Source: Euperipatoides rowelli
Taxonomy: Eukaryota; Onychophora; Udeonychophora; Euonychophora; Peripatopsidae
Assembly (NCBI GenBank): GCA_003024985.2
Contig: PXIH01S0016850.1
Length of the DNA: 13,057 nucleotides
Direction: 5' to 3' (one strand)
The stretch's first letter is position 1; every line of letters begins with the position of its first letter. Shown piece after piece: positions 8,764 to 13,057 of this stretch. The translations under genes were made by a program, and so were the position numbers. The notes beneath the pieces were generated by a model, which did no database searches, had not been told where the DNA came from, and worked only from the letters and a program-made list of their open reading frames with translations.

Positions 8764-9359
8764 TTTAAAATAAAAATAAAAATTACACACGCTAAACTTT
8801 TGTAAATCTGTAGTGGGAGAACCCTTTGTGCAAATTTGGATGTTTGAGAACTGTTTGGAAAGAAAAAAAGGCTATTCTAATTAGAAAATCTTATCTAATC
8901 CATGATGGACTCGTCTAGATATGAAAGAAGTTAAAGAGAAAATGTGAAACCAAAACACTACATTTTCAATATAACGGTGCATTTCAGCGACATCTGGTAT
9001 TTATTAATTAAAAATAAATTCTGAAAGTTTGATGAAATTCGACCTGAATTATTTAAAAACATGTTAAATCAATCTTTATAATGTTTCAAAGTAAAAAAAA
9101 AATATATAATTTAAATTTCTTCGTATTTTTTTCTTGCGTGTGTAAATTTTAACTATTTAGTTAATTGGCTGGCTGCATAAGGTTGATTAATCGTCATGCT
9201 ATTTTTTTTTCTAAACTAAACAAAAAGTTTGATATTGACCTGGTTCCCCCCCCCTTCCCAAGTCATGCTATTATTTAAACACCAAGTTAGGCCGTACAGC
9301 ACCCGATTTTTCAATTTTAGGTAAGGAATTTTAGGAAATTTGAAGAAAAAAGTAGGTAC

Positions 9360-9625
9360 TGTATATTTCAGGAATACATACAGTATATACAGTACTGCTT
9401 ATACAGATATACCCCGTTTGGGTTGCTTCATTTTAAGTCACTTCACATATAAGTACATCCTTCCATTGGTCCCAAACCTCGGTTTACCTACAATACACAT
9501 TTACGTACACAAAATTTTTTTGTTTAAGAATTAGCTTAAAAATGACATACAGTATATACAAAACATTGCTTCACTTTAAGTACATTTTCGTTTTAAGTCA
9601 CCCCTCTGGAACCACATGTAAAAAG
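9360..9625. repeat. Repeat-like stretch with internal direct repeats
   Basis: TTGCTTCATTTTAAGT at 9423-9438 recurs as TTGCTTCACTTTAAGT at 9566-9581. TTTTAAGTCAC occurs at 9431-9441 and again at 9591-9601. TAAGTACAT occurs at 9449-9457 and 9577-9585. Phrases such as ATACCCCGTTTGGG, CCATTGGTCCCAAACCTCG and CACCCCTCTGGAACC look like members of a dispersed non-autonomous repeat family and are richer in G and C than their surroundings. Three TACAGTATAC-type words flank them. Ends and target duplications are not evident. Confidence 0.4.
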
Positions 9626-10947
9626 TAATAAGTATATTTTAATTTTTAATTTTTGTCTCTTCATTGAAAAAAAAAATGTATTTTTCAAATTACTTTCATG
9701 AATGTAGGCTACTTTTTTTTTTGTACTTTAATAATTTCAAATTTGTATTTTATGCTTTAATAAAGTTTGTTTACATATTAAAAAAAAGAGTATTCATATT
9801 AAAATGCCCTCTATAGATGTCTGTTTATCTGTGATGTCATCCAAAAGCAGCCCTTATTCCATAACCACCAATGGTATATGACTGCACGTTTACTTGATTA
9901 AAATGACTAGTTATTTTTGTTTACAGCCTTAATCTTCATATCAACATTTTAATTCTAATGCAACGTAAAATAAATAAATAATAGTCAAATTAACTTTTTA
10001 TAGTTTTACACAACTTCCGTCAGCACTGCCATTAACCAGAACAGCTTTCAATATTAAGGTTAAATAAATTATAACTCTGGATATGAATTATCAGAACATA
10101 AGAAAAAGAAAAGTAGAGATGGAAAGCAAGCAGTATTTTCTAGGATTTCTTTCAACATTTTTTTTTAAAATAGATCAATTTTGCCTAAATTTTAAATGTT
10201 AAGGCTAGCAGCCTTGCCCCAATAACAAATTTAAAAAAAGAGATTAGAATAGGACCAGGGACGTCGTTGAACTACAGGTTGTAGTGGTCCATGTTAATGT
10301 GCATGCTATACAAACAACAAACGATCCAGTGAACATGCATAAATTCACACAATAATAAATATGAAAAGGAAAACAATGCCTGGATTTCACAAGCAGCATT
10401 TATTCAGGTCACATAACTGAAATAACTAAATGTAGTGGCAGAGTCATAGCACAGAGTAGAAACATACATAGGCATGTATTGTAAAGGAAGAGATCTGAAT
10501 TGTGGTAAGAGTGATAATTTGAAAAAGCCTTGGACTTTATTAATATTTGAACAAACCAGGTGACATCAGGCTAACATAGTTTTAGAAACTGCTGTATTTA
10601 TTTTTAGCTCTATTTAAGGAATTTTAGGATAATTAGAAAAAATTAGGAATTTTAGGAGGACTTGCAAGCCCTGCAAGTTGGCAAAGCTTTTTTTGTTACC
10701 CTTTTTTAATGACAAACATGGATTATAAATTTGTCAAGCTTGATTGCATTTTCATCTAAAAAAAAGGTAGTGCATATGTTAAGGTAAGGATAAAATAATT
10801 ATTTTAAGTGATTTCAACCATTTTAATAATTTTCTATTTTAAATGAATGTTTAATTTCATCTTTTTTATCATTACTAGTTAATTACCTAATTTGCCAGAT
10901 ACTTCGAAAAATGTTTTTTGGCTAAAAAATTTTCCTGTGTGAACTCA

Positions 10948-10959
10948 GGTACCGGTACC
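10948..10959. repeat. GGTACCGGTACC palindrome
   Basis: A 12-base perfect palindrome made of two GGTACC units, in DNA where G and C are scarce. It may be part of a dispersed repeat. No transcription-factor assignment is supported. Confidence 0.4.
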
Positions 10960-11634
10960 ACCTAAATTAAGCTCACATTAGAAAATTTCACAAGTCAGGA
11001 ATGAAGCTGAAAGCAAAGTCTATATTGAAATTTTACTAAAAATATTGCGTAGATTTGACGTCATTTTGCGATTAGATCTTCTATTTTGCACATTTTATAA
11101 TTGAGTAATGATAATCTTTGAAAACGATGATATAGTATAATTTAATATTACTAAATATAACCTACTGTAGTTGTTAATAGTAGGATAGGATTTAAAGTAG
11201 ATTAAGAATGTCGATTTCAATTTCATTGATTTATGTTTATTTTTGTAAAAAAAAAATGTTTGTTTAATTCATCAGTTATATTCGGTCTAAAAACGCATCA
11301 AAATTTGACTTTTACACTATTACAATTTTACCAAACTTTAAAACTACCAAGTGAAGAAACGACTATATTTTTGCCAGAAAATCACACGTGGATTCCATTA
11401 AGTACTGCCCTTACACAAATTAGTTAACATTTTGGGGAGGGAGTGAGGGGGAGAAGATAATTAAAGTTGTTTACAAATTTTTTAATATTGATTTTAAAAA
11501 TATGTTTAGAATTTTTTTTTTTTAAATTATGAGTCAAATATAAAATACTTGGAGACTACTAGTAAATAATATAAAATGTCAGTTAGAAAAATGGGAGTGT
11601 GTGTATATATAGTGTATAAGAGAAATACAATTAC

Positions 11635-11728
11635 CGGGAGATTCTTTAACACTGACTGTGGTTTGCGATCTAAAAGAGCAGTAGTAAAACCCTTCAACAT
11701 TTTCTTAACAGTGTAATTACACCATAAT
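11635..11728 (-). CDS. COG1: COG1 exon (first visible)
   Basis: This 94-base exon starts after the acceptor TTCTTTGTAG and ends before GTAATT. Its first base completes a codon begun in an unseen upstream exon (incoming phase 2). The following 31 codons begin LWCNYTVKKMLKGFTTALLD, and the exon closes in phase 0. In animal COG1 proteins the matching place holds a tryptophan followed by a helical segment ending in a GFTQSLL-like motif, just before the acidic DEI(E/D)IQEE stretch. That stretch is exactly what the next exon supplies. The helix belongs to the C-terminal part of the subunit. The exon is short and would be doubtful alone; the exact in-phase joining to 7460-7537 and the family match make it secure. 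Confidence 0.9.
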
Positions 11729-12244
11729 CTACAAAGAACAAAAGTAAACTACAGATTATTAAAAATGTTAATTTCAATTTTACATAACAGCAAAAATGTT
11801 TTATTAAAAAAAATATGCAAATATTAAAAATCAGCAAGCTGAAAGCGATTTAATTTTTAGTCTTTAAAAATAAAATTTTTAAAGACTTACAATCCAAATA
11901 CTATGCAAAATTGAGAAGTAATTTTCTTCTAAATCTAAATTTGTTCCAAGAAATCAGATGTTTAAATTGTTGAATGGTAAACATTCTACAATTACAATCA
12001 ATTTAGGTAGGAATGAAGAGCCAAAAATGTAGGACAGGCACATTTTTGTTTTACTCTATCATTCCGTTATGTGCATATTTAGAGTTGCAATATTTCTAAT
12101 TTCAAATCCGGGCAGTAAAAAATAATAATAGAGAATGAGGTTGATACGGCTAATAATTTAGCCCTACTCTACAGATTCTAAGGTGAGGGCATTAAGTTGC
12201 CAGCATCTTTTGCCCATATCAGGAACAAACTCTGCTTTTCTAGG
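11729..12244. other. Intronic flank upstream of the first visible COG1 exon
   Basis: On the minus strand this precedes the acceptor at 11729-11730 and is presumably the end of the preceding COG1 intron. No COG1 exon was found in it. It is AT-rich and holds a 13-bp hairpin. Its right end (about 12190-12244) continues the protease frame for roughly 30 further open codons after the TGA, which may be decayed element sequence. Confidence 0.65.
11859..11887. repeat. Perfect 13-bp hairpin with 3-base loop
   Basis: AGTCTTTAAAAAT at 11859-11871 and its exact reverse complement ATTTTTAAAGACT at 11875-11887 are separated by AAA. It lies about 130 bases upstream of the 3' splice site at 11729 in the COG1 transcript. 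It is A/T-heavy, so part of the match may be composition, but the AGTC/GACT ends are specific. Confidence 0.6.
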
Positions 12245-12697
12245 TCAGTTTGCTGTGGACCATTCAATGGAATTCCCTGTATTATTCAGTGCCCCTCCAA
12301 ATTTCTGGAAGAAATTAATGCCGATTAGAAAACCTTGCCCTAAATTAGTGACAGATACTGTTTCTTGGAGGAAAAGGCTGTCAACTATTACCAATTCTAA
12401 TTCAGTCCAATTATTTGACATGCAGGACTGGCCGTTGACCGCCATTTTGACTTGGCTTTTCCTGTCTTGGACTATAATATTTTTGTTTCTTGCCAATATT
12501 TTCTTAAATAAATTTCTATTTATACATGTTATGTCACTGCCTGTGTCAATCCTGGCCAGGAATTCGATACCTTCGATTGATGCTTGTATAATTGGGACAC
12601 ACATTTTGTTCATAGAATTAGCCTCGTTTTTTTTATCTGGTACGTTAGTATCGGGTTTTTTAAACTCTATATTTTGTACATACAGTAAATGTCGGTA
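12245..12697 (-). pseudogene. Retropepsin-type aspartic protease of an LTR retrotransposon
   Basis: The frame is open from 12697 to a TGA at 12247-12245, about 150 codons; the first Met is at about 12628, followed by another at 12613. Retropepsins are dimeric aspartic proteases that cut the Gag-Pol polyprotein. The active-site motif IDTGSD is present (DTG codons at 12547-12539), preceded by a beta-strand-like stretch (IEGIEFLAR). Near the end GFLIGINFF fits the second conserved motif, hydrophobic-hydrophobic-Gly, and the reading closes with SIEW, as Gypsy proteases often do. Length is normal for the domain. Catalytic residues look intact. It is entered as a pseudogene because the polyprotein context is missing. 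It may instead be a conserved single domain. Confidence 0.75.
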
Positions 12698-12912
12698 TTA
12701 GTATTGTTAACTGTAGGGGTGTTATTTTGTTGCTCATTCCGGGGTGTATTTCGATATTGATCACTATAATTGTTGCAATACCTGTAATTTCTATTTCTAT
12801 AAAATTGATTACGTCTATACCCCCTAAAATTGTTATTTCTGCAATTTTGTCCTCTTTTTTTGTAATTTTGATTATTATTATTATAATTGTGATTATTATA
12901 GTACTGTGTTAA
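12667..12912 (-). pseudogene. Asn/Arg/Tyr-rich nucleocapsid-like segment
   Basis: This is an open frame of 81 codons between stops at 12915-12913 and 12669-12667. Asparagine dominates (stretches such as YYNNHNYNNNNQNY), with scattered Arg, Tyr, Gln and Lys and only a few Cys, so no CCHC zinc knuckle is formed. Some insect Gypsy-clade elements likewise lack the knuckle and use a basic, Asn-rich Gag end to bind RNA; I infer the same role here. The last third becomes polar with Thr and Pro. There is no plausible start codon near the upstream stop, so this is a piece of a longer Gag. Much of the composition comes from AAT/AAC/TAT codons, so low-complexity A/T DNA contributes. Confidence 0.5.
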
Positions 12913-13057
12913 CTAATGTTAGTTATAAAAGTTATCACTAGATGGCACGACTATACAATAATTACTGTATTAGAATGATGTATTGAATGATACAGTTTGC
13001 ACCAGCTACTGCAGATCCTACTTGTTATTAGAACTGCTCAAGTTTGTTCTATGTATA
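12913..13057. other. Right edge, no feature recognised
   Basis: About 145 bases beyond the Asn-rich frame. The minus strand has stops in the continuing frame and no Gag-like reading. The words CACTAGATGGC and CTACTGCAGATCCTAC stand out slightly in composition, but I cannot assign them. Confidence 0.6.

Larger units (their letters stand above)
7538..11634 (-). other. COG1: COG1 intron, 4,097 bases, with transposon debris
   Basis: Phase 0 intron with donor GTAATT and acceptor TTACTAG, the largest complete intron in the window. It is AT-rich with two recognisable islands: a Tc1-like transposase scrap at 8655-8763 and a repeat-like stretch around 9360-9625. Elsewhere (7538-8530, 8770-9350 and 9630-11630) I see homopolymers, a C-run near 9246, and a perfect GGTACCGGTACC palindrome at 10948-10959. 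No coding region is supported. Confidence 0.88.
1213..11728 (-). other. COG1: COG1 gene, internal portion (five exons, both ends outside the window)
   Basis: COG1 is a subunit of the conserved oligomeric Golgi complex, an eight-subunit cytosolic tether on Golgi membranes. The complex captures vesicles that return glycosylation enzymes to earlier cisternae. COG1 belongs to lobe A (COG1-4) and links it to lobe B through COG8. Five minus-strand exons join in frame to give about 191 residues. They resemble the C-terminal third of animal COG1 in order and spacing: an LWDEI-type acidic segment, WYV..LL..LCQE..N.IGGHSL, then NQTQALQIMFDLQFI, then FVDPFDLDVFTPH. Every intron is GT-AG, and the phases agree (0, 0, 2, 0 between the visible exons). 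No frameshift or stop is seen, so the copy looks functional. Identification rests on remembered family motifs, not on a computed alignment. Confidence 0.95.
12245..12912 (-). mobile_element. Fragment of a Ty3/Gypsy-like LTR retrotransposon (nucleocapsid-like and protease parts)
   Basis: Two adjoining minus-strand frames match the end of Gag and the start of Pol of an LTR element: an Asn/Arg/Tyr-rich segment (12667-12912) and a retropepsin-type protease (12245-12697) in the -1 frame, overlapping by 28 bases. Reverse transcriptase, RNase H and integrase should follow at lower coordinates, but the sequence there is ordinary AT-rich intron. The capsid part is missing too: a stop lies at 12915-12913 and the DNA beyond it shows no coding character. 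No LTR was recognised. It is therefore an internal fragment, or part of a co-opted sequence. It is in COG1 orientation and probably lies in the intron before the first visible exon. Confidence 0.7.

Noticed and set aside
8564-8773. 69-codon plus-strand open frame
   Set aside because: Antisense to the Tc1-like remnant. The minus-strand motifs are more convincing.
9246-9258. C-run considered as a structural or telomere-like motif
   Set aside because: A single homopolymer with no repeat unit. A similar short C-run occurs near 6013.
10253-10300. GGACCA...TGGTCC and ACTACA...TGTAGT pairs near 10253-10300
   Set aside because: The stems are only six bases each with inconsistent spacing, so they are not distinguishable from chance.
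12183-12701. 172-codon plus-strand open frame
   Set aside because: It lies opposite the retropepsin frame, whose IDTGSD and LIG motifs establish the minus strand as coding. The plus-strand product resembles no family.
12727-12912. Plus-strand frame for a very hydrophobic Ile-rich peptide resembling a membrane segment
   Set aside because: It is the antisense reading of the AAT/TAT-rich Asn/Tyr tract, which automatically yields Ile/Val codons.

Overview
The window reads as strongly AT-rich intronic DNA from an animal, most likely an invertebrate. The only host gene I recognise is on the minus strand: five consecutive exons of COG1, a subunit of the conserved oligomeric Golgi tethering complex. 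They are separated by introns of 160 to about 4,100 bases. The protein match, intact GT-AG splice sites and consistent intron phases make this call firm. Long AT-rich introns, decayed LINE, Tc1-like and Ty3/Gypsy-like pieces, and very frequent TACTGTA/TACAGTA words suggest an invertebrate. I cannot place the phylum from this sequence alone.

COG1 is transcribed from high to low coordinates. The exons are 11635-11728, 7460-7537, 4862-4938, 4509-4701 and 1213-1344: 574 coding bases, about 191 residues, from the C-terminal third of the protein. Upstream exons (N-terminal two thirds) lie beyond the right edge. The exon or exons for the last part of the protein were not found and probably lie beyond the left edge.

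The rest is intron or flank with transposon remains. The 4939-7459 intron holds a 5'-truncated, frameshifted non-LTR retrotransposon (about 6053-7250) in the same orientation as COG1. The 7538-11634 intron holds a short decayed helix-turn-helix segment like the N-terminus of Tc1/mariner transposases (8655-8763) and a repeat-like stretch near 9360-9625. At the right end, in the flank upstream of the first visible exon, a minus-strand block (12245-12912) encodes an Asn/Arg/Tyr-rich nucleocapsid-like segment followed in the -1 frame by a retropepsin-type protease. No polymerase follows it.

No operon, RNA gene, CRISPR array or clearly new multi-gene system is visible. The observations most worth following are the isolated Asn-rich/protease block, a perfect 15-bp inverted repeat at 5905-5968, and the abundance of TACTGTA-type palindromic words.
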